From contig CAKVMI010000004.1 in the NCBI GenBank assembly GCA_934772525.1, positions 62,001 through 126,000 of the forward strand: a DNA stretch of 64,000 bases, in the 5' to 3' direction. The position numbers and the translations under genes were made by a program. The notes under the pieces were generated by a model. It was given only the letters and a program-made list of their open reading frames with translations, had not been told where the DNA came from and did not search any database. This DNA is from an uncultured Clostridia bacterium. Its GTDB lineage: Bacteria > Bacillota > Clostridia > Christensenellales > UBA1242. Shown piece by piece: positions 44,814 to 54,039 of this stretch. The stretch's first letter is position 1; the number at the start of each line of letters is the position of its first letter.

Positions 44814-44844
44814 CTCACAATTCCTTAAATCTTTATTTAATTAA

Positions 44845-44873
44845 ATATTACCATAAATTAACTAAAAAATCAA
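44845..44873 (-). promoter_or_regulatory. SigA promoter of the yigZ-recX-acpS operon
   Basis: Minus strand TTGATT (44868-44873), 17-base spacer, TAATAT (44845-44850) with TGG before it; divergent from the promoter of the NifU-like gene. Confidence 0.7.
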
Positions 44874-44883
44874 ACATAAATGG

Positions 44884-44913
44884 TTTACTATAAATATTTT
44901 GTTGTGATATAAT
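44884..44913 (+). promoter_or_regulatory. Promoter of the NifU-like/GGGtGRT pair
   Basis: Plus strand TTTACT (44884-44889), 18-base spacer, TATAAT (44908-44913) preceded by TG at 44905-44906, an extended -10. AAAGGAG (44934-44940) follows as ribosome-binding site. Confidence 0.72.
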
Positions 44914-44946
44914 TGTAATTGTACAAAAATATTAAAGGAGAAACAA

Positions 44947-45639
44947 ATGCAATACTCAACACACATTAACAATATGTGTCCAGTAACAAACGGTGCAAGA
45001 CATCAAAACGCACCTATACCTGAAGAAGGCAAATGGATACATTCAAAAGAAATTAAAGACATTTCTGGCTTAACTCATGGCGTTGGTGCTTGTGCCCCAC
45101 AACAAGGTGCTTGTAAATTAACACTAAACATCAAAGACGGAATTATTGAAGAGGCGCTAGTTGAAACTGTAGGATGCTCTGGTATGACACACTCTGCAGC
45201 TATGGCAAGTGAAATTCTACCAGGAAAGACTCTTCTAGAAGCTCTAAACACTGACCTTGTTTGTGACGCTATTAACGTAGCAATGCGTGAACTTTTCTTA
45301 CAAATTGTTTACGGAAGAAGCCAATCAGCATTCTCAGAAAATGGTCTAGAAATTGGAGCAGGTTTGGACGACCTTGGCAAAGGCTTAACTAGCCAAGTTG
45401 GTACAATGTACGGAACTAAAGCAAAAGGTCCAAGATATTTAAACATTGCTGAAGGTTATGTTTCAAAACTAGGATTAGACAAAAATAACGAGATTATTGG
45501 TTATGAATACATCTCTATTGGTAAAGCTATGGAAGAAATTAGAAATGGCGTGGAACCAAACGAAGCAATAAAAAAATACACTAAAACATATGGTCGTATG
45601 ACAGAAGCCGTAAAAGTTATCGACCCTAGAAAGGAATAG
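44947..45639 (+). CDS. NifU-like iron-sulfur scaffold-related protein
   Basis: 230 residues. A NifU/IscU-like core is visible: GACAPQQGACKLTLNIKDGIIEEALVE, then VGCSGMTHSAAMASEILPGKTLLEAL, which matches the second-Cys region of NifU N-terminal domains (GCxxxxxSAxxxxxLxxGKT). Further cysteines are in NNMCPVTNG and DLVCDAIN. A C-terminal extension of about 100 residues (GLEIGAGLDDLGKGL ... GRMTEAVKVIDP) is not part of ordinary NifU. It is followed after seven bases by the GGGtGRT gene. No iscS/nifS or suf genes are nearby, so a role in general cluster assembly is not shown. Confidence 0.85.
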   Translation: MQYSTHINNMCPVTNGARHQNAPIPEEGKWIHSKEIKDISGLTHGVGACAPQQGACKLTLNIKDGIIEEALVETVGCSGMTHSAAMASEILPGKTLLEALNTDLVCDAINVAMRELFLQIVYGRSQSAFSENGLEIGAGLDDLGKGLTSQVGTMYGTKAKGPRYLNIAEGYVSKLGLDKNNEIIGYEYISIGKAMEEIRNGVEPNEAIKKYTKTYGRMTEAVKVIDPRKE

Positions 45640-45646
45640 GTGGATT

Positions 45647-46648
45647 ATGGTAGAATTTGAAGGAAAAGAAAAGAGAGAGGCTTCTATAAACGCCTTTTTA
45701 AAAGCTAACAACTTGGGCTCACTTGAAAATTGCCGTGAAATTTGCTTAAGTCACGGAATTGATCCCGATAAAATTGTTAAGGGCGTACAACAAATTTGTT
45801 TTGAAAACGCTGTTTGGGCATATACAGCTGGCACTGCCCTAGCCCTTACTAAAAAACCAACAACTGCTAGCGAAGCGTCAAGTTTAATTGGTCAAGGTCT
45901 ACAAGCATTTTGCGTTCCAGGTTCAGTAGCCGATTCAAGAAAAGTTGGTTTAGGACACGGAAACCTTGGCGCTATGCTACTTGATGAAAAATGTGAATGT
46001 TTCTGCTTCCTTGCAGGCCATGAAAGTTTTGCAGCTGCCGAAGGTGCTATTGGAATTGCCCTAAAAGCAAATAAGGCAAGAAAATCTCCATTAAGGGTAA
46101 TACTTAATGGTTTAGGAAAAGACGCTGCATACATTATTTCGAGAATAAACGGTTTTACCTATGTACAAACCGAATACAATTACTCTACTGGCGAATTAAA
46201 AATTGTTAAAACCATCCCATTTAGCGACGGCGAACGTGCTAAAGTTAAAGTTTATGGTGCAGACGATGTTTCTGAAGGCGTTGCAATTATGATTCATGAA
46301 AATGTTGACGTTTCTATTACTGGCAACTCAACAAACCCAACAAGATTCCAACACCCAGTTGCTGGCACATACAAAAAATGGTCTTATGAAAACAATAAGA
46401 AATATTTCAGTGTTGCAAGCGGTGGTGGTACAGGAAGAACACTTCACCCAGATAACGTTGCAGCCGGTCCTGCAAGTTATGGTATGACAGATACTATGGG
46501 TAGAATGCATAGCGATGCACAATTTGCTGGCAGTTCATCCGTTCCAGCCCATGTAGATATGATGGGATTTATCGGAATGGGCAACAACCCAATGGTTGGC
46601 GCAACCGTAGCACTTGCAGTAGAAGTTTATTCTGCTTGCAATAAGTAA
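45647..46648 (+). CDS. GGGtGRT-family protein
   Basis: 333 residues, named for the motif visible as SVASGGGTGRTLHPDN (about residue 262). The protein is rich in Gly and small residues and well conserved in style: QAFCVPGSVADSRKVGLGHGNLGAMLL, CECFCFLAGHESFAAAEGAIGIALKA, GTYKKWSYENNKKYFSVASGG, PAHVDMMGFIGMGNNPMVGATVALAVE. Cys residues in CECFC and several conserved His/Asp suggest metal or cofactor binding, but no function is known to me. Start follows AGGTGG. It is co-transcribed with the NifU-like gene and ends at a strong terminator. No membrane or signal segment. Confidence 0.9.
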   Translation: MVEFEGKEKREASINAFLKANNLGSLENCREICLSHGIDPDKIVKGVQQICFENAVWAYTAGTALALTKKPTTASEASSLIGQGLQAFCVPGSVADSRKVGLGHGNLGAMLLDEKCECFCFLAGHESFAAAEGAIGIALKANKARKSPLRVILNGLGKDAAYIISRINGFTYVQTEYNYSTGELKIVKTIPFSDGERAKVKVYGADDVSEGVAIMIHENVDVSITGNSTNPTRFQHPVAGTYKKWSYENNKKYFSVASGGGTGRTLHPDNVAAGPASYGMTDTMGRMHSDAQFAGSSSVPAHVDMMGFIGMGNNPMVGATVALAVEVYSACNK

Positions 46649-46661
46649 TTAAAATTAGTAG

Positions 46662-46693
46662 AAAGATATCAAACATAATCGTTTGATATCTTT
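46662..46693 (+). terminator. Intrinsic terminator of the NifU-like/GGGtGRT operon
   Basis: AAAGATATCAAAC / GTTTGATATCTTT hairpin with six-base loop, followed by a T tract, 14 bases after the stop. Confidence 0.92.
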
Positions 46694-46747
46694 TTTTATT
46701 GTATTTTTTAAGATTATTATTTTAAAATTTGCCCAGTTTAATGAACA

Positions 46748-48469
46748 TTAGATTTTCGCGACTTTAAATTCTTTAACCAAATTTATTATTTTTTTCTTCG
46801 TTTCACTATCTATTGCAACAAACATAACCTTGCTTGTAGCATACATTTGGCAGTCTGCGACACAAAATGCAAATACTAAATTATCCAAGTCATCAAACAA
46901 TACCCTATCTTCTGGATCTAAAAATTGTATCCCTTTTATTACCATCTCGGCATTTTTTGAAAACTTTGTTATTCTCCCCTCATCAAAAACTCTAACTGTG
47001 AAAGCTTGAGCATAGGCATTTATAAGGTACGCCCTATAATTACTAACCGAGCCCTTTATTGCTTTTGGAGATTTTAGTGCATCCAAATAATCTTTATTGT
47101 AAAGTAATTTAGGATAATCTATATGAATTTTTTTCAACTTACCATACACAACAGCATAAACATCTTTTGCCATAGCGAGCTGAATTATCGTACTTAAAAT
47201 TATTTCTTTTTGCTTTTCACCCGTTTCGATTTCAAGTAAACTATCAAAAATTACATCTTTTAATTTTGAAATACTTAACATTACAAGTACTGACTTTTTT
47301 AGCGACAAATCTGAAGCATAATAACAAATACTTCTAAAATAATATTCAAGTTCTGTACGATTTAATTTGCAAAAATCATCTTCCGATGTATTTTCCAAAA
47401 ATGATTCTATTTCTTCTTGCATTCGTTTAGTTTCGTTTTCGCTAGTATATTTTAAGCCTTGACTTTCTGCAGTTTCAATACACCTTAATTTATATCTTGC
47501 ACGCACGTTTTTTGGATAAATTGTTATAAGCGTTTGAAGAGCAGTTTTACATTCGTCCATTTTTCCAAGTTCTTCATACACTCGAGCCTGCATCTGTAAG
47601 TAATTTTCACTATATACAAAAATGCTTTTTATGTAGTTAAGTTCGGCTTCCGCCCTTTTAAACTCTTTATTTTCTATGAATATTTTAGCTAGTGCGAAAT
47701 GAGCATCATCATTAAACTCGCTATAATCTAAACTTATTAAAAATTGATTAATCTGCTCTTTAAATTCTGTATAGTCTTTTGCAATACCCAAAAGTCTTTT
47801 AAGCGCTTCTATATCATCTGGCTGAATTTTTAAAACCACCATAGAACTTTTTACCGCACTTTCTATATCACCATTCATTTGCGAAATAACAGCAGTAAAA
47901 TTTTGTCCTTCAATAAATTTTTTATCGCTAGATTTAATTTGTTGTAATAATTTTAATGCTTCTTCCTTATTTCCCTCTGCTAAACTCAACACCGCTTGAT
48001 CATAAAAGAAATTTCCTTCATTAGCATCATCTAACATTCTAAGCGACGCATTATTATTTGTCCCAGCTTCACCATTTAGTTTTGTTTCTAAAATCTGACT
48101 AAATAGGTCACTATCACAAACCGGAACCCCAAAAGTTTTTTCAATTAATTTTTCATAATACGAAATATAACCATTTCCAGCAAGTGGAACTACGAACCTT
48201 TTCAATCTTTTCATTATAATATGCGGATCCAAGTTATGTGCTTTTGGATACGCTATCATACGCATTAAGCAACCATATTCTCCACAAGCATCAAAAACCG
48301 ACGCATAAAAAGATGCCACTTCTGGAAGTAGCACCCTTTGTAAATCTGTATCCAAATCATTATAAAGCGAAAACGCCATTACATAATCTCTTTCTTGAAA
48401 CGCTTTTCTACAATTATCTATATTTTGGTCTTTATTTAAACTTAATTTAATAACCTTTTCTTCTGCCAC
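46748..48469 (-). CDS. TPR-repeat protein of unknown function
   Basis: 573 residues, helical, cytoplasmic. Several tetratricopeptide-like pairs are visible in the middle: FFYDQAVLSLAEGNKEEALKL, QNFTAVISQMNGDIESAVKS, AHFALAKIFIENKEFKRAEAEL and YLQMQARVYEELGKMDECKTAL. The C-terminal 200 residues show no known domain. Starts at GTG, supported by AGGAAAAC upstream. Last gene of the murB-to-pfkA group, 13 bases after pfkA; probably a scaffold or adaptor. Confidence 0.82.
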   Translation of the reverse strand: MAEEKVIKLSLNKDQNIDNCRKAFQERDYVMAFSLYNDLDTDLQRVLLPEVASFYASVFDACGEYGCLMRMIAYPKAHNLDPHIIMKRLKRFVVPLAGNGYISYYEKLIEKTFGVPVCDSDLFSQILETKLNGEAGTNNNASLRMLDDANEGNFFYDQAVLSLAEGNKEEALKLLQQIKSSDKKFIEGQNFTAVISQMNGDIESAVKSSMVVLKIQPDDIEALKRLLGIAKDYTEFKEQINQFLISLDYSEFNDDAHFALAKIFIENKEFKRAEAELNYIKSIFVYSENYLQMQARVYEELGKMDECKTALQTLITIYPKNVRARYKLRCIETAESQGLKYTSENETKRMQEEIESFLENTSEDDFCKLNRTELEYYFRSICYYASDLSLKKSVLVMLSISKLKDVIFDSLLEIETGEKQKEIILSTIIQLAMAKDVYAVVYGKLKKIHIDYPKLLYNKDYLDALKSPKAIKGSVSNYRAYLINAYAQAFTVRVFDEGRITKFSKNAEMVIKGIQFLDPEDRVLFDDLDNLVFAFCVADCQMYATSKVMFVAIDSETKKKIINLVKEFKVAKI

Positions 48470-48482
48470 AAATGTTTTCCTA

Positions 48483-49442
48483 TTATATTGAAATTATACT
48501 ATTGATTTTATAATCAAACTCATCAAACACATTCTTCGTTTTTATTGCTTTTTCAATATTCATCTTATTAATTTTATTATTTTTTGTTCCTATTGCAATA
48601 TTCATTTCGCCATTTTTAATTGACTCAACCGCACACACACCAAGTCTACTTGCAAATACTCTATCTGCCATACTAGGACTACCACCACGCTGTAAATGCC
48701 CTATTACTACCGCCTTGCTTTCAAGGCCCGTATGCTCATAGATTTGCTTTGCAACATCGTTAGCATTTCCTACACCTTCTGCAACCACAACAATAGAACT
48801 CTTTTTACCCGTCTTTGCACTGTTTAAAAGTTTTTTATAAACTTCTTCCATAGGAGTTACGACTTCGGGTATTAAAACAATTTCAGCACCCGCACTCATT
48901 CCAGCAAAAAGTGCAATATCGCCACACTTTCTGCCCATAACTTCTACTACACATACTCTATCATGCGCGCTAGATGTATCTCTAACATTATTTAATAAGT
49001 TTGTTACCGTATTTACCGCAGTATCAAACCCTAAGGTAAAATCGGTATAACCCAAATCGTTATCAATGGTTCCAGGAAGCCCTACAACATTTACACCCGC
49101 TTTATATAATTCGGTTGCACCAGTTAGGCTACCATTACCACCTATTACAATTATTGCTTCAAACTTAGCCTTTTTATAATTTTGAACGGCCTTATTAAAA
49201 CCTTGCTCGGTTAAAAACGCTGAACATCTTGAAGTTTTTAAAATAGTACCGCCCGTTTGAATTATATTACCTACATCACGAAGCCCTAGGGTTCTATAAT
49301 TTTCATCAATTAAACCTTGATAACCCCCAATAATACCAACTACTTCATAGCCGTTTACTATTCCACTACGAACAACCGCACGGATACAGGCATTCATTCC
49401 CGGAGCATCTCCACCACTAGTTAATACTGCTATTTTTTTCAT
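48483..49442 (-). CDS. pfkA: 6-phosphofructokinase (ATP type)
   Basis: Commits fructose 6-phosphate to glycolysis. 319 residues with GGDAPGMNACIRAVVR, GGYQGLI, the nucleotide loop GGNGSLTGA (residues 101-109), catalytic GTIDNDL (Asp about 128), VEVMGR and GHLQRGGSPSMADR. Gly 104 marks ATP rather than pyrophosphate use. Residue 103 is Asn where Asp is usual. Follows dnaE after nine bases, the standard clostridial dnaE-pfkA order. Start preceded by AGGAGAT. Confidence 0.95.
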   Translation of the reverse strand: MKKIAVLTSGGDAPGMNACIRAVVRSGIVNGYEVVGIIGGYQGLIDENYRTLGLRDVGNIIQTGGTILKTSRCSAFLTEQGFNKAVQNYKKAKFEAIIVIGGNGSLTGATELYKAGVNVVGLPGTIDNDLGYTDFTLGFDTAVNTVTNLLNNVRDTSSAHDRVCVVEVMGRKCGDIALFAGMSAGAEIVLIPEVVTPMEEVYKKLLNSAKTGKKSSIVVVAEGVGNANDVAKQIYEHTGLESKAVVIGHLQRGGSPSMADRVFASRLGVCAVESIKNGEMNIAIGTKNNKINKMNIEKAIKTKNVFDEFDYKINSIISI

Positions 49443-49451
49443 AAATATCTC

Positions 49452-52400
49452 CTACTTTAACTTGATGTTTTGAACTCCAAGCACTGCTGTTAATTCGGAT
49501 AGCATTGCTGTTGTTGGAGTTACCGAAACATTCATATTATACATTTTACCATTACTTTGAACGAGTACCGGAACTTTTCCATCTTTTAATGAAAGTATTC
49601 CCAAAATTTCGTCATTAAGTCTTTGGTCTTCTATATTATATTTCAAATATAATTTTTCAGCAACTGAAATTGACTCTTCTTCAATTTGTTTTTTTAGAGT
49701 AGATTTAATTTCTTGATTCCAAAATTCTATTTTTTCTGGAACGATTATAGGCTTTTCGCCCTCTCTAATATTAACTTTACCATTAATAGTAATTATTTTA
49801 TTTGGTGCCAAGTCATACTTTATTTGGTCGTAAATTTTTGGAAATACCATAACTGAATACGAACCATATAAATCCTCCACTTCTATAACAGCCATTGCTT
49901 TATTACCAACTTTAGTGTAAGACTTTCTAACTTCGGTAACAATTCCTCCCGCTGTTATTTTTGTTCCATCGGCAATACCATATTCGACATTCTTCTCTTC
50001 TTCGCCTTCGCCAATTTCTTCTTCGGTATTTTCACTTTCAATCGGCTCAAACATTGATGCATTAAATGTAAAATTTTCAAACTTATCTCGGTATGCATCT
50101 AGTGGGTGACCAGAAATATATATACCAATAATTTCTTTTTCTTTATTTAATTTTTGGAAATTATCGTATTCATCTAATTCTGGATATTTAATATCAACTA
50201 TTTCATCTTCACCAAAAAGAGAAATTTGTCCAAGACTTGTCTTTTTCTTTACTTCGCTTACTTGTTTTAAGGCTTGATCATAAACTGCAAAAAGCACCGA
50301 CCTATTAATCTTGAAGCAATCAAAAGCACCCGAGAAAATCATACTTTCAAGGACTCTTTTATTTACACCAAATTGATAACATCTACTTAAAAAGTCTGCA
50401 AAGTTTTTATATTCGCCATTTGCTTCTCTCTCTGCAACTATTTGGTCACACATTGTTTCACCGATTCCCTTTAGTGCCGCAAGTCCGAATCTAATTTGCT
50501 TATTTTTAACACTAAAATAAGTTTTAGACTTATTTACATCGGGAGGTAAAACCTTAATTTTTTCATCCTTTGCATGGTTTATATAATTTTTAATTTCATC
50601 GGCGTTAGAAATTCTATTGTTCAAAACCGCAGTTAAAAACTCTGCCTCATAGTAATTCTTTAGATACGCTGTTTCGTATGTAATAATTGAGTATGCTGCC
50701 GCATGGGACTTATTAAACGCGTAACTCGCAAAACTTTCCATCTCGCCCCAAATTTTTTCGGCTACTTCTTGCTTTACTCCACGCTTAATGGCGCCATCTA
50801 TTGCTGGCTTGCCATTTTCTGCTGGTTTACCAAACAAGAATACAGCCTTTTCTTTTTGCATGGCTTCAAGTTTTTTCTTACCCATCATACGTCTTACCAT
50901 ATCGGCTTGACCTAGAGTATACCCCGCCATATCTTGAACAATTCTCATGACCTGCTCTTGATAAACAATACAACCATAAGTTACATTCAAAATTGGCTCT
51001 AGTATAGGGTCATCATATGTAACATCTTGTGGATTGTGCTTGTTGTGCACATATCTTGGAATACTATCCATTGGACCTGGTCTATATAGTGACACACCCG
51101 CCGTAATATCTTCTATGCTGGTTGGTTTTAGTTCTTTTAAGAATTTTTGGAAACCTCCACTTTCTACTTGGAATACCGCTTTTGTGTTACCACTAGAAAG
51201 CAACTTATAAACACCTGGGTCTTCATATCCCATTTTATCAAAGTCTAGTTCTACGCCATAATTTTCCTTTACATATTGTATAGCTTTTGCAATATCATTT
51301 AAGTTACGAAGACCTAAAAAGTCCATCTTTAAGTGACCCAATCTTTCAATATCGGTCATACTATATTGCGTCGTTAAGTCATCCCCATTTCTACTAATAG
51401 GCATAAACTTATCTACACTATCACAAGCAATTAGTACACCACACGCATGAGTCGAACATTGTCTTGGCATACCTTCTAGTTTCATTGCAATGTCTACAAC
51501 TCTTTTAATATCGGCATTTCCATTGTATAATTCTACAAGTTCTGGAACGGCATAATCGGTACCAAAATCTTTATCCCCTTCTTTTGGATGATAAAAACCA
51601 AAAGCCTTTTGAATAACGTCATGATGCTTTGCTGGTAGATTTGGAATATTTTTTGTAACCTTATCCGTTTCACTATATGGAACACCCAAAACTCTACCTA
51701 CATCTTTAATAGCGTTCTTAGCTGCCATTGTACCAAATGTCACAATCTTTACAACCTTATCTGCACCGTACTTATCTCGTACATAGTTTATAATATCTTG
51801 TCTTCTATCATCGGCAAAGTCGCAGTCAAAATCGGGAGCAGTAACACGCTCGGTATGTAAAAATCTTTCAAAAAGCAAATCAAACTTAAATGGGTCAATA
51901 TTTGTTATTCCTATACAATATGCAACAACTGAACCCGCACCAGATCCACGCCCTGGACCTACTGGAATTCCCATATTTTTCGCAGCATTAATATAATCCC
52001 AAACTGTTAAGAAATATTGAGCAAAGCCCTGCTTTACAATAACACCCATTTCTCTATCAATTCTTTCTCTGACAGTTTTATTATATCCGCCATATCGCTT
52101 TACAACCCCAGCATCTACAAGTTGCCACAAATAATCTGCAAAAGAAAGTCCATTTGGTGGCATAAATGGTGGGAACATATATTTATTTTCGTCAATATGA
52201 TCTTCTTTAAAACTATAATTACATTTTTCAGCTATCTCTAATGTAGTTGCAAGTGCATCTAAGTCATCTGGAAACGCTTTTGCCATCTCATCATAGGTTT
52301 TAATATAAAATTCATCCGATGGAAATTTCATTCTATTAGGATCATCAATGGTTTTACCCATTTGAACACACATTAAAACGTCTTGCACTACCGCATCTTC

Positions 52401-53027
52401 TTTATATATGTAATGGGCATCATTTGTTGCTACGAGTTTTATACCATATTTTTTAGAATATTCATGCAACTTTTTATTTACTTCTTGTTCTTCCTTCATT
52501 CCATGGTTTTGAATTTCCAAATAAAAGTCATCCTTAAAAACTCTCTTAAACCATTGTACAAGTTCTTCTGCCTTATCATATTGATGCGACAAAATATATT
52601 GTGGAATATCTCCCGCAATACAAGCAGATAAACAAACTACGCCTTCTGAATACTTTTCTAGAGTTTTGTAATCTATACGTGGTTTATAATAAAACCCATC
52701 TCTAAATGCTATAGAGTTTAATTCACAAAGGTTTAAGTAACCTGTCCTATTTTTTGCAAGCAAAATAAGATGCGAATTTTTACTACGTGCAGTTCTTTCA
52801 TGTAAATCATCTGCAACATAAAATTCACAACCAAAAATTGGTTTGATACCCGCTTTTGTACACGCATCAAACATAGTAACACAACCATACATATTACCGT
52901 GGTCTGTTATTGCACACGCCGGCATACCATATTCTTTACAAACTTTAACTAGTTTTTCTATCCTTGCCGCACCATCTAACAAACTATATTCAGTATGTAC
53001 GTGCAAATGAACAAAGTTCTTTTCCAT
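49452..53027 (-). CDS. dnaE: DNA polymerase III subunit alpha (DnaE)
   Basis: C-family replicative polymerase, 1191 residues. PHP domain with intact metal-type motifs HLHVHTEYSLLDG and ITDHGNM at the N-terminus; polymerase palm PGRGSGAGSVVAYC and catalytic PDFDCDFADDRRQDI (the Cys is unusual where Ile or Leu is common); FASYAFNKSHAAAYS; helix-hairpin-helix and C-terminal OB-fold (TAGGIVTEVRK). An acidic insert EEIGEGEEEKN precedes the OB-fold. Start follows AAAAGGAG. Low-GC Gram-positives usually also carry PolC, which is not in this window. Confidence 0.97.
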   Translation of the reverse strand: MEKNFVHLHVHTEYSLLDGAARIEKLVKVCKEYGMPACAITDHGNMYGCVTMFDACTKAGIKPIFGCEFYVADDLHERTARSKNSHLILLAKNRTGYLNLCELNSIAFRDGFYYKPRIDYKTLEKYSEGVVCLSACIAGDIPQYILSHQYDKAEELVQWFKRVFKDDFYLEIQNHGMKEEQEVNKKLHEYSKKYGIKLVATNDAHYIYKEDAVVQDVLMCVQMGKTIDDPNRMKFPSDEFYIKTYDEMAKAFPDDLDALATTLEIAEKCNYSFKEDHIDENKYMFPPFMPPNGLSFADYLWQLVDAGVVKRYGGYNKTVRERIDREMGVIVKQGFAQYFLTVWDYINAAKNMGIPVGPGRGSGAGSVVAYCIGITNIDPFKFDLLFERFLHTERVTAPDFDCDFADDRRQDIINYVRDKYGADKVVKIVTFGTMAAKNAIKDVGRVLGVPYSETDKVTKNIPNLPAKHHDVIQKAFGFYHPKEGDKDFGTDYAVPELVELYNGNADIKRVVDIAMKLEGMPRQCSTHACGVLIACDSVDKFMPISRNGDDLTTQYSMTDIERLGHLKMDFLGLRNLNDIAKAIQYVKENYGVELDFDKMGYEDPGVYKLLSSGNTKAVFQVESGGFQKFLKELKPTSIEDITAGVSLYRPGPMDSIPRYVHNKHNPQDVTYDDPILEPILNVTYGCIVYQEQVMRIVQDMAGYTLGQADMVRRMMGKKKLEAMQKEKAVFLFGKPAENGKPAIDGAIKRGVKQEVAEKIWGEMESFASYAFNKSHAAAYSIITYETAYLKNYYEAEFLTAVLNNRISNADEIKNYINHAKDEKIKVLPPDVNKSKTYFSVKNKQIRFGLAALKGIGETMCDQIVAEREANGEYKNFADFLSRCYQFGVNKRVLESMIFSGAFDCFKINRSVLFAVYDQALKQVSEVKKKTSLGQISLFGEDEIVDIKYPELDEYDNFQKLNKEKEIIGIYISGHPLDAYRDKFENFTFNASMFEPIESENTEEEIGEGEEEKNVEYGIADGTKITAGGIVTEVRKSYTKVGNKAMAVIEVEDLYGSYSVMVFPKIYDQIKYDLAPNKIITINGKVNIREGEKPIIVPEKIEFWNQEIKSTLKKQIEEESISVAEKLYLKYNIEDQRLNDEILGILSLKDGKVPVLVQSNGKMYNMNVSVTPTTAMLSELTAVLGVQNIKLK

Positions 53028-53050
53028 AATTTCTCCTTTTGTATACTACT

Positions 53051-54019
53051 CTATAACTTTTGTGCGATTTCTACCAATCGTTTTAACTTATAGTTTATTC
53101 CAGATTTTGTTGCGTTTTCACCATACAAATCTACAAGTTCTATCAAAGACGCATCAGGGTGTTCTTTTCGAAGCAATGCAATTTTTTGCAAGTGTTCGGG
53201 TAAAGAATCAATTCCTATTGTGTCTTCTATTGTATTTATAGCACGCATCTGCACAATACTAGCATTAACCGTTTTATCTATATTTGCAGAAATACAATTA
53301 CTTTGACGATTTATACTATTTCGCATTTCACGTTTAACAATTTCTTCTTGTAGCCTTAAGTAACTTTTTGTTGCCCCAACAAAACCTACAAAGTCGGCAA
53401 TAGACTCCGACTCCTTCATATATACCACACTTTTACCACTTCTTTCAACCCGTCTTGTGATAAAACCAAACTCACCCAGTAAATTACCTACTGCTTTTGC
53501 CTGCTCGGTATTTGTAAATTCCAACTCAAAGTGATAGCCACTCTTTGAATTTTTTTCAGTGTCTTGGTCACTAGTAAGCGGAACAGATATTGTTCCAACA
53601 CACATAAATACTGTCATAATATATGTTTTTTTACAACAGTCTTCCAAGATTATATGGTGATCTATTGAGGTATTTAGTTTCCAATTATTTGATTCATCTA
53701 AAGTTACAATTCCGCAATCGTTCAAAATTCTATTTCCAATATCTTTCGGAACAACAATCTCCCTAAGAGTACATTTCCCAACAACTTCTTCGTCAACTGG
53801 AACATCAATAATCGTTTCGCTATAAAGTGACTTGATTATATTTCTAACATTATCTAAAACTATTTGGTTATCTGTTTTTATTGAAAAAGTAAAACCTTCT
53901 CTATTAATAACCAAACTTCCAAGCGTATTAATTGTAGCACAAAGAGATGCCATTTTACAGCAATCACTTTCTATCTTAATTTCGCTCATTTCTTTTTTAA
54001 CTTCACTTGTATATGACAT
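53051..54019 (-). CDS. whiA: WhiA-family DNA-binding protein
   Basis: 322 residues combining an N-terminal LAGLIDADG-like fold without nuclease function (SEVKKEMSEI ... CCKMASLCATINTLGSL ... YIMTVFMCVGTISVP) and a C-terminal helix-turn-helix (HPDASLIELVDLYGENATKSGINYKLKRL). WhiA controls sporulation in actinomycetes and affects division and chromosome segregation in Firmicutes. AAGGAG precedes the start. Lies between a PHP gene and dnaE; rapZ and yvcK, usual neighbours, are missing. Confidence 0.95.
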   Translation of the reverse strand: MSYTSEVKKEMSEIKIESDCCKMASLCATINTLGSLVINREGFTFSIKTDNQIVLDNVRNIIKSLYSETIIDVPVDEEVVGKCTLREIVVPKDIGNRILNDCGIVTLDESNNWKLNTSIDHHIILEDCCKKTYIMTVFMCVGTISVPLTSDQDTEKNSKSGYHFELEFTNTEQAKAVGNLLGEFGFITRRVERSGKSVVYMKESESIADFVGFVGATKSYLRLQEEIVKREMRNSINRQSNCISANIDKTVNASIVQMRAINTIEDTIGIDSLPEHLQKIALLRKEHPDASLIELVDLYGENATKSGINYKLKRLVEIAQKL

Positions 54020-54039
54020 CTTTTCTCCTTTATGTATTT

